From Flavipsychrobacter stenotrophus (GTDB lineage Bacteria > Bacteroidota > Bacteroidia > Chitinophagales > Chitinophagaceae), in assembly GCA_947379685.1 (NCBI GenBank), contig CANCOG010000025.1, positions 1-19,962 of the forward strand: a DNA stretch of 19,962 bases, written 5' to 3'. Below, piece after piece: positions 13,757 to 19,962 of this stretch. The notes beneath the pieces are model-generated. The model was not told the DNA's origin. It did not search any database and was given only the letters and a program-made list of their open reading frames with translations. Every line of letters starts with the position of its first letter. Position 1 is the stretch's first letter. A program made the translations under genes and the position numbers.

Positions 13757-16081
13757 ATGAAAAGTTCATTTTTACGACTAGCCCTTCTAACGGCTGCTAC
13801 CGGTATTTTGGGTAGTGCCGATGCTCAAAATATCTATACCTATGCAGGTATCGGTATGCCAACGGGGTATTCCGGTGACGGAAACCATGCCGTGCTGGCG
13901 CAAATGTCCAGCCCAAGGGGTATTGCCGTAGCACCGTCGGGTGCTGTTTATTTTTGCGATTCCCGTAATAATGTGGTGCGCAAGGTAAATGCAGCCGGTA
14001 TTATTTCTACTGTTGCAGGAGACGGTTCTAATGGTTATTCAGGTGATGGTGGTGCTGCTACGGCTGCCCAGTTGAACGGGCCGGTTGGCCTGGCAGTAGA
14101 TGCAATCGGAAACGTGTTTATCAGCGATACAAGAAATAGCGTTATTCGTAAGGTGGACACTGCTGGCGTAATTACAACGATTGCCGGTAATACTACACCA
14201 GGTTTCGCCGGTGATGGCGGAGCTGCCACTGCAGCTGAACTGAACCGTCCGGCTGGTCTGGCAATTGATGCCTCCAATAATTTATACATTGCCGATGCCC
14301 GCAATAACCGGGTACGTATAATTAATACCTCCGGCGTAATCAATACACTTGCCGGAACTGGTACCGCAGGGTATACAGGTGACGGTGGTGCTGCAACTGC
14401 AGCTACAATGTCGGAGCCTTCGGCTGTAGCAATCAGGTCTAATGGAAATATCCTGATCACCGATAGTCGCAATAATGCATTGCGTTCTATTAATTCATCG
14501 GGTACAATTGCTACGCTGGCTGGCACAGGTACTGCTGGTTATGCTGGTGACGGTGGCGCTGCAACAGCTGCGCTCATTACATCCCCTTCTGCGGTTTACG
14601 CCGATGGCGCCGGGAATATTTATCTGGCGGACCTTTCAAACGCGGTTCGTAAAATAAACGCCTCTGATGTTATTACAACAGTTGCAGGTAACGGAACTCC
14701 GGGTTATAGCGGCGACGGCTCGGCCGCTACGCTTGCCCAGATCAACCTGCCAGCCGGGGTGGCACTTGATGCTTCTGGTAACCTATATATTGCAGACAAT
14801 ACCAATAATGTGATCAGGCGCACTGGCGCTGCTGTTACAAGCATTACAATAACCTCTCAGAAACATGATACGGTTTGTGCCGGTCATTCTATTCACTATA
14901 CAGCTACCGTTTTTGCCGATGCTTACCCGCATTATCAGTGGGTATTGAACGGCGCTAACGTGGGAACCGATAGCTTTGGTTATACCAATGCCACACTGGT
15001 TCGTGGTGATGTCGTGCGTTGTAAACTGCTGGATAGTGCAGGCACTACGCCAATAGCTATTTCTCAGGGTTTGCGTGCTGATACTCTTTTGTTTGCCGGT
15101 TATATCACTGGTCCTTCTTCAATTTGTGTGGGTTCTACGCTTACGCTCAGGGATAGTGCAAGTACAGGTGGTGGTGCAGGCGGCCCCGGTGGTTTGTGGG
15201 TAGTAACTAACCCGGCCATCAATACGCTCACGCTTACTCCTCCTGCCCGCCTTACAGGTGTGCTTACCGGTGCCGATTCTGTTTTGTACATCGTGAGCAA
15301 TGTTTGTGGTTCTGATACTGCATGGCGCGTTATCTCTATTATCAACAATAATATTGGTGCTATCAGCGGCCCGGCAAGGATTTGCGCCGGTGCTACAGCT
15401 ACTTTTACTGACACCACTGCTGGCGGTGGCTGGAGGAGCAGGCCAATGCCTTTGGGAACAATTGACCCAACCGGACTGTTTACGTCAACCGGGCTTTCTG
15501 GTGTTGCTTATATTTTTTATGGTTTCCCCGGATGTGCTGTAGTTGATTCTATAATCATCGATTCATTACCTGTGGTGCCTAACATTGCCGGGCCAACGAG
15601 TGTAAATACTTTATTCAACATTACCCTCACCGATGCTGTTACAGGCGGCGCATGGAGCAGCAGCGCCCCTGGCGTGGCAACCGTAAATCCGACAACAGGT
15701 GTGGTAACAGGTATTTCAGTAGGTTCTGTAACTATAACATATACAGTAACCAGCAGCTTTGGTTGCGTGGGTATTGCTACTTACAACCTTTCTGTCATCA
15801 GTGCATCGGGTGTGCATGAAGTGAGCAACAATGCCGCTATCACCTTCGTTCCCAACCCGGCTACAGGTGCCACAACGCTCAACTGGAGCAACATCGCAAC
15901 TGGTAATGCGCAGGTAACCATCACCGACGTAACAGGCCGCGAAGTTTATAGCAATTGCAACTTAATCAATGCTGTTTCCGGTAGCGCAACCTTAAACATT
16001 GCTACACTGAAAGCGGGTATCTATCTGGTACAGGTAACTACTACAGGTGGTAGTTATAAGAGCAAGCTGGTAGTAAAATAG
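13757..16081 (+). CDS. Secreted NHL-repeat beta-propeller protein with T9SS type A sorting domain
   Basis: 774 residues. A signal peptide (about 1-23, cleavage after ADA) is followed by six NHL repeats (residues 37-371) with a near-perfect 56-residue period; the glycine of each GY/GF(S/A/T)GDG motif is at 37, 93, 149, 205, 261 and 316. This should fold as a six-blade propeller. Residues 372-600 hold Ig-like/PKD-like domains with several Cys. A bacterial Ig (Big_2) domain lies at about 610-690 (WSSSAPGVATVNPTTGVVTG). The last 80 residues are a Por_secre_tail (FVPNPATGATTLNW, VTDVTGREVYS-like core, LKAGIYLVQV, KLVVK), which directs T9SS export. A surface binding or scaffold role is likely; the ligand is unknown. 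Confidence 0.93.
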   Translation: MKSSFLRLALLTAATGILGSADAQNIYTYAGIGMPTGYSGDGNHAVLAQMSSPRGIAVAPSGAVYFCDSRNNVVRKVNAAGIISTVAGDGSNGYSGDGGAATAAQLNGPVGLAVDAIGNVFISDTRNSVIRKVDTAGVITTIAGNTTPGFAGDGGAATAAELNRPAGLAIDASNNLYIADARNNRVRIINTSGVINTLAGTGTAGYTGDGGAATAATMSEPSAVAIRSNGNILITDSRNNALRSINSSGTIATLAGTGTAGYAGDGGAATAALITSPSAVYADGAGNIYLADLSNAVRKINASDVITTVAGNGTPGYSGDGSAATLAQINLPAGVALDASGNLYIADNTNNVIRRTGAAVTSITITSQKHDTVCAGHSIHYTATVFADAYPHYQWVLNGANVGTDSFGYTNATLVRGDVVRCKLLDSAGTTPIAISQGLRADTLLFAGYITGPSSICVGSTLTLRDSASTGGGAGGPGGLWVVTNPAINTLTLTPPARLTGVLTGADSVLYIVSNVCGSDTAWRVISIINNNIGAISGPARICAGATATFTDTTAGGGWRSRPMPLGTIDPTGLFTSTGLSGVAYIFYGFPGCAVVDSIIIDSLPVVPNIAGPTSVNTLFNITLTDAVTGGAWSSSAPGVATVNPTTGVVTGISVGSVTITYTVTSSFGCVGIATYNLSVISASGVHEVSNNAAITFVPNPATGATTLNWSNIATGNAQVTITDVTGREVYSNCNLINAVSGSATLNIATLKAGIYLVQVTTTGGSYKSKLVVK
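13865..14869 (+). repeat. Coding tandem repeat of six NHL units, 168-bp period
   Basis: Units start at 13865, 14033, 14201, 14369, 14537 and 14702. The first five steps are 168, 168, 168, 168 and 165 bp. Units 2 to 5 share GDGGAATAA at the protein level and much of the DNA, so they seem to have arisen by recent internal duplication; the flanking units are more diverged. Confidence 0.85.
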
Positions 16082-16101
16082 TATTTTCTTTGTTGTTATA
16101 A

Positions 16102-16140
16102 AACAATCCTCGTGCAACCAGCACGGGGATTGTTTGTTTT
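16102..16140 (+). terminator. Rho-independent terminator after the NHL gene
   Basis: AACAATCC-T-CGTGC (16102-16115) pairs with GCACG-G-GGATTGTT (16121-16134) around a five-base loop, with one T-G pair in a 14-bp stem. TGTTTT follows. Confidence 0.85.
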
Positions 16141-16183
16141 GAGAAAGGGTTTCGCCCGCATTGACTGCAAAAATTATATCCCA

Positions 16184-16227
16184 CCATTGCATTTACCCCG
16201 GCTTTTTAGCCGGGGTAAATGCAATGG
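16184..16227. repeat. 20-bp perfect palindrome with 4-base loop
   Basis: CCATTGCATTTACCCCGGCT (16184-16203) and its exact complement AGCCGGGGTAAATGCAATGG (16208-16227) surround TTTT. It lies directly before copy 1 of the 87-bp repeat. A degenerate version precedes copy 2 (about 17152-17184), so it seems to be part of the same element. No T run follows on either strand, so it is not a simple terminator. Confidence 0.9.
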
Positions 16228-16229
16228 GT

Positions 16230-16316
16230 TCAATCGGCTTTAGCCACATCTGCTGCATGTTGGGCTAAAGCCGTGTATATAGTTAATAATACCCCAGCCT
16301 GAAGGCCAGTGCTACT
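16230..16316. repeat. REP-like 87-bp element, copy 1
   Basis: Internal palindrome CGGCTTTAGCC (16235-16245) with GGCTAAAGCCG (16263-16273), and a second small hairpin GCC-TGAA-GGC near 16298-16307. It aligns without gaps to 17185-17271 with 11 differences in 87 positions (about 87% identity). It ends at the stop codon of the lipoprotein gene at 16317. Confidence 0.88.
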
Positions 16317-17099
16317 TCAAAACCTTGTCTCATTGCCCCTTTTGAAATTATTATTATAATAGTACAATAGGCGGTGACTAAATCTGGTTGAGTCGGGTTG
16401 GCTTGTGGAGAACATGAGCCGAAATTCGTAAGTAGATCTATTGACTGGCTGGAAAGTGAATTTTACCAGGCCATACTGATTATTCAGGTAGTAGGATGCG
16501 TAGCCGGTGCCATATGGCGACCTGCTGATGGCGTTGACCTTGTGGCAAAAAAGCGCTCCCTGAGCCAATTTCATGGTTGCCGTGTCCGTGAACGAATACC
16601 TGATTCTAAAAGTGTCCACGTCACGAACAGGATAATCGGGTAGTGCATACCCTGCACCTATTCCCAAGTCCCAGTTCCAGGTGCCGCTATCGGTTTTGAG
16701 GTAAAAGAGCGGATGTGGGCAAAACTCAAGAATTTGATATCGATCATATCTTGGCGGGTGAATAAAAAGTACGGAATCGTTTGATTTTATACCAGTCACT
16801 CCGCTGCCGAAATTTTCAATTGCATATTTTTTAGTTGAGTCGTCCATTGAAACTGCTAGCCACTGCATTTTTGTTTGGCCATCCATATTTTCCAATACGA
16901 TTCCCGAGCTGAATAATGCAAGTGTATCCTTATGTACAAACACATTATTTGAATCTGTTTGAGTCACCTCGTAGAGAAATAAATTGGGCCTACTATATCC
17001 CATGTCTTTAAACAAGAGTGCCTTTGAATTGTCCTTCTGCGGGTTGCAGGAAAGGATGGCGCAAAGTACGAGGGCGATATGGTGGTTTAGGTTTTTCAT
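16317..17099 (-). CDS. Lipoprotein of unknown function
   Basis: 260 residues. The N-terminus (KNLNHHIALVLCAILSC) is a short lipoprotein signal with lipobox AILSC, so Cys18 should be lipidated. The rest is a mixed beta-rich protein with many Tyr and Phe residues (SRPNLFLYEV, FIHPPRYDRYQIL, GTGYASYYLNNQYGLVKFTF); no known domain is recognised. The -7 element TAATTTTG (17113-17120) lies 13 bases before the ATG. The gene is bracketed by two direct copies of a REP-like element, and its stop codon directly follows copy 1. The last residues could therefore derive from element insertion; this is inference. It is a real gene on length, signal and promoter. Confidence 0.75.
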   Translation of the reverse strand: MKNLNHHIALVLCAILSCNPQKDNSKALLFKDMGYSRPNLFLYEVTQTDSNNVFVHKDTLALFSSGIVLENMDGQTKMQWLAVSMDDSTKKYAIENFGSGVTGIKSNDSVLFIHPPRYDRYQILEFCPHPLFYLKTDSGTWNWDLGIGAGYALPDYPVRDVDTFRIRYSFTDTATMKLAQGALFCHKVNAISRSPYGTGYASYYLNNQYGLVKFTFQPVNRSTYEFRLMFSTSQPDSTRFSHRLLYYYNNNFKRGNETRF

Positions 17100-17112
17100 A
17101 AGGGGGATTTCC

Positions 17113-17120
17113 CAAAATTA
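17113..17120 (-). promoter_or_regulatory. -7 promoter element of the lipoprotein gene
   Basis: TAATTTTG on the minus strand, a perfect TAnnTTTG, 13 bases before the ATG at 17099. No TTTG is found 19 bases upstream. Confidence 0.5.
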
Positions 17121-17184
17121 GTAACAAAAGTGGATTTAGTATTACAGTTGCGCTGGCTTTTAAGCACGGGGGTAAAGACTGAAA

Positions 17185-17271
17185 TCAACCGGCTTTAGCC
17201 AAATCTGCTGCATGTTGGGCTAAAACCGTGTATAGTGTTTACTATACCCCGGCCTGAAGGCCAGGGCTATT
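17185..17271. repeat. REP-like 87-bp element, copy 2
   Basis: Same orientation as copy 1 and aligned without gaps (76 of 87 identical). The palindrome GGCTTTAGCC/GGCTAAAACC has one change in its right arm. The GGCC-TGAA-GGCC hairpin is better preserved than in copy 1. The most variable part is the ten-base spacer in the middle. Confidence 0.88.
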
Positions 17272-17407
17272 GGCAAAGCGGTAATTTGCACCGTTTAATT
17301 TGCCTTCAAATAAGCCAGCAAATGATCCATAACGTTTTCCTCGACCTGAGAAATAAGCTCTCCCTTCTCCTTTAGAGAAAGGGGCTGAAGGAAAGTGGTT
17401 TTAACCG

Positions 17408-17415
17408 TACTTTTG
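17408..17415 (+). promoter_or_regulatory. -7 promoter element of thiL
   Basis: TACTTTTG, a perfect TAnnTTTG, ending ten bases before the ATG at 17426. No clear -33 TTTG is present at the usual distance. Confidence 0.5.
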
Positions 17416-17425
17416 CCACATATTT

Positions 17426-18460
17426 ATGGAAGACCAATTCAGAACAGAAATAGGGGAACTAGGGGAGTTCGGGCTTATAGAGCATCTGACCAAGAACAAT
17501 GAAACCATGCAAGCCAGCACCATACTCAGTGTGGGCGATGATGGTGCGGTTATTGACCAGTTTGGGCGGCAGTCGGTGATTAGTACCGACATGCTGGTAG
17601 AGGGTGTGCACTTCGACCTCATGTATACCCCGCTTAAACACTTGGGTTATAAGGCGGTAGCTGTTAACCTGTCAGATATCTGCGCCATGTTTGCCACGCC
17701 TACGCATATAACGGTGAGTATTGGCATTTCTAACCGTTTTTCGGTGGAGGCGATTGAAGAGTTTTATGAGGGTGTGTATGCTGCCTGCGCCAAGTACAAT
17801 GTTGACCTGATTGGAGGCGATACTTCTACCTCGCATAAGGGTTTCATTATCAGTGTAACGGCAATAGGGGAGGTCGCTCCCGGTAAGTTTGTTACCCGTG
17901 GCGGTGCGCAGGTCAATGACCTCATTTGCGTGAGCGGCGACCTCGGTGGAGCCTACCTGGGCCTGCAATTGCTGGAACGCGAAAAGAAAATATATCTCGA
18001 ACACAATGGCGTTCAACCCGATCTTCAGGGGCAGGACTACCTCGTGGGCCGCATTCTGAAACCAGAACCGCGCCTTGATATAGTAGACTGGTTGCAGGAA
18101 AAAAACATTATGCCTACGTCGATGATCGATATTAGCGACGGACTCAGTAGTGAGTTGCTGCACATTTGCAAAAGCAGCGATGTCGGATGTCTGTTGTATG
18201 AAGCCAAGGTGCCTATAAGTGAGGAGACCAAGGTGATGGGGATGCAGTTCAATGTGCCCACCATTACCTGTGCGCTCAGTGGGGGAGAAGATTACGAGTT
18301 GCTGTTCACCATTCGCCAGGAGGACTACGAGCAGGTGGCCCGCAACGGTAATATTTCGGTTATCGGCTATATCACCGAAAAGGAACATGGCGCGATAATG
18401 GAGACGCCTTCGGGCAATAAGCATAAGTTGGTTGCACAGGGGTGGAATGCGTTTGGGTAG
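17426..18460 (+). CDS. thiL: Thiamine-monophosphate kinase
   Basis: 344 residues, normal length. It phosphorylates thiamine monophosphate to thiamine diphosphate with ATP in the cytoplasm, the last step of cofactor synthesis. The AIR synthase/PurM-type motifs are all visible: SVGDDGAVI (35-43), ISTDMLVEGVHF (52-63), AVNLSDICAM (79-88), LIGGDTSTS (128-136), IDISDGLSSELLHI and SGGEDYELLFTI. It stands apart from other thi genes here, and no TPP riboswitch was seen upstream. A terminator hairpin follows 67 bp after the stop. Confidence 0.97.
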   Translation: MEDQFRTEIGELGEFGLIEHLTKNNETMQASTILSVGDDGAVIDQFGRQSVISTDMLVEGVHFDLMYTPLKHLGYKAVAVNLSDICAMFATPTHITVSIGISNRFSVEAIEEFYEGVYAACAKYNVDLIGGDTSTSHKGFIISVTAIGEVAPGKFVTRGGAQVNDLICVSGDLGGAYLGLQLLEREKKIYLEHNGVQPDLQGQDYLVGRILKPEPRLDIVDWLQEKNIMPTSMIDISDGLSSELLHICKSSDVGCLLYEAKVPISEETKVMGMQFNVPTITCALSGGEDYELLFTIRQEDYEQVARNGNISVIGYITEKEHGAIMETPSGNKHKLVAQGWNAFG

Positions 18461-18484
18461 AGCAATCCCTTAAATAAGGTGTCG

Positions 18485-18500
18485 CGCAAAGACGCAAAGG
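18485..18500. repeat. Short tandem CGCAAAG(A/G) repeat
   Basis: Two 8-bp units, CGCAAAGA and CGCAAAGG, are followed by a partial CGAAAC. The motif resembles dispersed CGCAAAG-type intergenic repeats I recall from several bacterial genomes. Confidence 0.45.
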
Positions 18501-18527
18501 CGAAACCCAAGCAAGCAAATTCGATTG

Positions 18528-18556
18528 AAAAACGGACTTTCACCCGTCTGTTTTTT
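18528..18556 (+). terminator. Rho-independent terminator of thiL
   Basis: AACGGAC (18531-18537) pairs with GTCTGTT (18546-18552, one G-T pair) around an eight-base loop; flanking A and T runs extend the stem to ten pairs and supply the T tail. The T run overlaps the -33 TTTG of the next gene. Confidence 0.7.
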
Positions 18557-18584
18557 GGTCCGTTCAGTTTTTTTTGTATCTTAC
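18554..18584 (+). promoter_or_regulatory. Probable promoter of the EGF-like lipoprotein gene
   Basis: TTTG (18554-18557), 19 bases, then TATCTTAC (18577-18584), two mismatches from TAnnTTTG. The ATG follows at 18603, giving a leader of about 12 bases. Confidence 0.4.
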
Positions 18585-18602
18585 GCTCAAATATTCATAC
18601 CA

Positions 18603-19142
18603 ATGAAGTTTTGGAAACCTGTTCTATTAACCTTTGCGCTGTTTTCAGCGATAACAAGTGCTATTGTTTATAGCGGTTGTGAAAAAGACCCATGTATTGA
18701 TGTTAAATGTGAAAACGGCGGTTCTTGCAAACGTGGTGTTTGCTCTTGCCCAACCGGCTTTGAAGGTGCTACCTGTGCCGATAGAATGACCAAGCGTTTT
18801 CTCGGTTATTATGCCGGCTATTCTGTCTGCAACAATGGTGCTGAAATTATTGATACCATCTTCCTGTATGAGGTGCCTAAGAAGACCACTAACCTGAGCA
18901 TGATTCAGAAGACGCACAAGTACGACACACTTACGGCAACGGTAAGCAGCAACGAATCAACTTACAATTTGTTTATCCCTGATAAGATCGCTACAAATTA
19001 TTCTAAGGTGTACCACATTACCTTGCAGAGTGACAAGACGCTGATCTTGAACTCCTACGAGCGCGATCTCCGTACTCCGGGCGATACCGTTTATAACACT
19101 TGTTTTTTCAGCGGTACGAAACATTCTTTCCCCGTTAAATAG
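18603..19142 (+). CDS. Lipoprotein with one EGF-like domain
   Basis: 179 residues from the ATG at 18603. This start is preferred over in-frame ones from 18525 because it begins a normal signal (KFWKPVLLTFALFSA) and lies just after a promoter-like site. The lipobox YSGC gives lipidated Cys26. Residues 31-58 are an EGF-like module with six Cys at 31, 36, 42, 47, 49 and 58 (CENGGSCKRGVCSCPTGFEG). The remaining 120 residues are a beta-rich domain with two Cys that I do not recognise. Short EGF lipoproteins of this build are common in Bacteroidota; the role is unknown and probably outer-surface binding. Confidence 0.85.
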   Translation: MKFWKPVLLTFALFSAITSAIVYSGCEKDPCIDVKCENGGSCKRGVCSCPTGFEGATCADRMTKRFLGYYAGYSVCNNGAEIIDTIFLYEVPKKTTNLSMIQKTHKYDTLTATVSSNESTYNLFIPDKIATNYSKVYHITLQSDKTLILNSYERDLRTPGDTVYNTCFFSGTKHSFPVK

Positions 19143-19162
19143 ATATAGTTAACTCATTATAG

Positions 19163-19199
19163 CAAAAGGCACCGTAGATTTCTCTGGTGCCTTTTGTAT
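19163..19199 (+). terminator. Terminator between convergent genes
   Basis: CAAAAGGCACC (19163-19173) and GGTGCCTTTTG (19186-19196) form an 11-bp perfect stem with a 12-base loop. The T-rich 3' arm serves the plus strand, and the symmetric A/T flanks may serve the minus-strand gene too. Confidence 0.85.
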
Positions 19200-19247
19200 T
19201 TATATTGTGTAGCTATCCCGATAAAGAGAGATATTATTTTTACTGGC

Positions 19248-19562
19248 TCATTTTTTACACCCCTTCTGTTCCAGCATATCATTATATTCAAAACTGCCGA
19301 GACGAAAGGAAACGGGTATGTGCGCTTGGTGCATTTTTAGTTCCTGTTTGCAGAAGAAGCCAAAGTTGCGGGTATAATAATCCTGAGGGATAATGCCGCC
19401 AGGCTGTTGTAGGGTCGGAATGGGTTTATTGAAAATTGCGAGTGTTTTATTTTCGCCAATGATGACCGTGTCTTTTCTGCCCTGCCGGTTGGTCAGGCTC
19501 AGTTGTGCGCCTGCATCCAGCCAGCTATACAAAACAAAAATGGTCATAATTGCCGATTTCAT
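19248..19562 (-). CDS. Small exported hypothetical protein
   Basis: 104 residues from the ATG at 19562. The frame extends upstream to 19634, but the 19562 start gives a plausible signal peptide (MKSAIMTIFVLYSWLDAGAQ). The mature part of about 84 residues is polar, with GGIIPQDYYTRNFGFFCKQE and two Cys; no family is recognised. It converges with the EGF lipoprotein gene. On the minus strand a TACATTTA lies upstream as a weak -7 candidate. It may be a real species-level gene; confidence is moderate because there is no family support. Confidence 0.55.
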   Translation of the reverse strand: MKSAIMTIFVLYSWLDAGAQLSLTNRQGRKDTVIIGENKTLAIFNKPIPTLQQPGGIIPQDYYTRNFGFFCKQELKMHQAHIPVSFRLGSFEYNDMLEQKGCKK

Positions 19563-19647
19563 AGCTGGATAAATGTGTTGGATTATATAAATGTACGAGT
19601 ATTCCCTTTGGTCGGATTCATCCCGCTCTGTCACAGCAAACTTTTAT

Positions 19648-19655
19648 TATTTTTG
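19648..19655 (+). promoter_or_regulatory. -7 promoter element of the DUF3626 gene
   Basis: TATTTTTG, a perfect TAnnTTTG, ending 17 bases before the ATG at 19673. Confidence 0.45.
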
Positions 19656-19672
19656 ATTCGAACAGCACCAGC

Positions 19673-19962
19673 ATGAATCTGACACCGTCGCAACATAACG
19701 CAATAGCCCATGTGGCCCAATACTGCAAGCCGAGGCTGGATAGTGCCCGGAAAACTATTGAAGAGGTTTTGCTAATGTCGGATATAGATCCGGGTGTTTT
19801 TGATGCCGCAGTACAAAACCTTAAACAACATGCGTCGGTTGCCGTTCATTTTCACCCTGATAGAATTACGGGTAATGGGCAAACGGTTATTGCATCGCTT
19901 TTGGCAATTGGTAAGTACCAGAATCAGTTCGAATCAAAAATATCAAATGGCAGACTAGCCCC
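19673..19962 (+). CDS. DUF3626 domain protein, N-terminal part (runs off window)
   Basis: The frame opens with ATG at 19673 and stays open to the window end, giving 96 full codons. After an N-terminal helix-rich part (LTPSQHNAIAHVAQYC) it reads VAVHFHPDRITGNGQTVIAS, then LLAIGKYQNQFESKISNG. The HFHPDR motif, the GxTVI and the GKYxxQFExxISNG stretch match my memory of the DUF3626 family, whose function is unknown to me. The rest, including any further domains, is outside the window. A -7 element precedes it. Confidence 0.8.
   Translation, partial: MNLTPSQHNAIAHVAQYCKPRLDSARKTIEEVLLMSDIDPGVFDAAVQNLKQHASVAVHFHPDRITGNGQTVIASLLAIGKYQNQFESKISNGRLA

Larger units (their letters stand above)
17100..17425. 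other. Intergenic region between the lipoprotein gene and thiL
   Basis: 326 bp. It contains the lipoprotein promoter (17113-17120, minus), a degenerate palindrome arm (about 17152-17184), REP-like copy 2 (17185-17271), an AT-rich stretch with an imperfect hairpin around 17362-17384, and the thiL -7 element (17408-17415). On the minus strand 17294-17420 reads as a start-less open frame ending VEENVMDHLLAYLKAN, a possible gene remnant. Confidence 0.6.

Noticed and set aside
14035..14526. 163-codon minus-strand open frame inside the NHL repeats
   Set aside because: A mirror of the repeated Ala/Gly/Thr-rich coding sequence; no signal, promoter or domain, and the plus-strand gene is unambiguous.
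17362..17384. CCCTTCTC/GAGAAAGGG hairpin before thiL as a TPP riboswitch or attenuator
   Set aside because: It lies upstream of the probable transcript start, has a bulge, and lacks the conserved TPP riboswitch core.
17672..18424. 250-codon minus-strand open frame opposite thiL
   Set aside because: Lies wholly antisense to an intact thiL; the translation has no recognisable domain and no promoter.

Overview
The window reads as chromosomal DNA of a Bacteroidota bacterium, probably of the Chitinophagia/Chitinophagaceae type. Four signs support this. One secreted protein ends in a type B and another in a type A sorting domain of the type IX secretion system (T9SS). Families largely found in Bacteroidota are present (DUF5777 barrel, short Bacteroidota-type EGF lipoprotein). 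Promoters follow the Bacteroidota pattern TTTG-N19-TAnnTTTG, several within a few bases of the start codon. Clear Shine-Dalgarno sites are almost absent. No tRNA, rRNA, CRISPR array, phage gene or transposase gene was found.

Layout. 3-890: 3' end of an FtsX-like ABC permease. 1077-3433 (minus): an operon of an OB-fold membrane protein, a cytochrome c-like lipoprotein with an unusual CX4CH motif, a YceI protein and a DUF5777 beta-barrel. 3536-3958 (minus): PaaI-type thioesterase. 4029-5739: two tandem paralogous membrane-anchored SRPBCC proteins, the second carrying an extra GyrI-like domain. 5922-8066: lysS and a secreted DUF1684 protein, convergent with pth (8092-8652). 8751-10979 (minus): a large T9SS type B surface protein.

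11097-13371 holds the most suggestive accessory locus. A stand-alone acyl carrier protein, a VOC protein and a MaoC/hotdog protein lacking the usual catalytic Asp form a tight operon. A SAM methyltransferase is transcribed divergently from a shared 316-bp promoter region. 13757-16081 is a six-blade NHL propeller protein with a T9SS type A tail. 16317-17099 (minus) is an unrecognised lipoprotein bracketed by two direct copies of an 87-bp palindrome-rich repeat. thiL, an EGF-like lipoprotein, a small exported hypothetical protein and the start of a DUF3626 gene (19673 to the window edge) complete the window.

How parts may work together. The 1077-3433 operon looks like a cell-envelope redox or lipid/quinone module. 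The ACP/VOC/hotdog/methyltransferase group looks like a small acyl-modification pathway on a dedicated carrier protein; its substrate cannot be read from the sequence. lysS and pth are housekeeping translation genes and thiL serves thiamine diphosphate synthesis. Intergenic DNA from about 13.4 to 18.5 kb is rich in REP-like palindromes.
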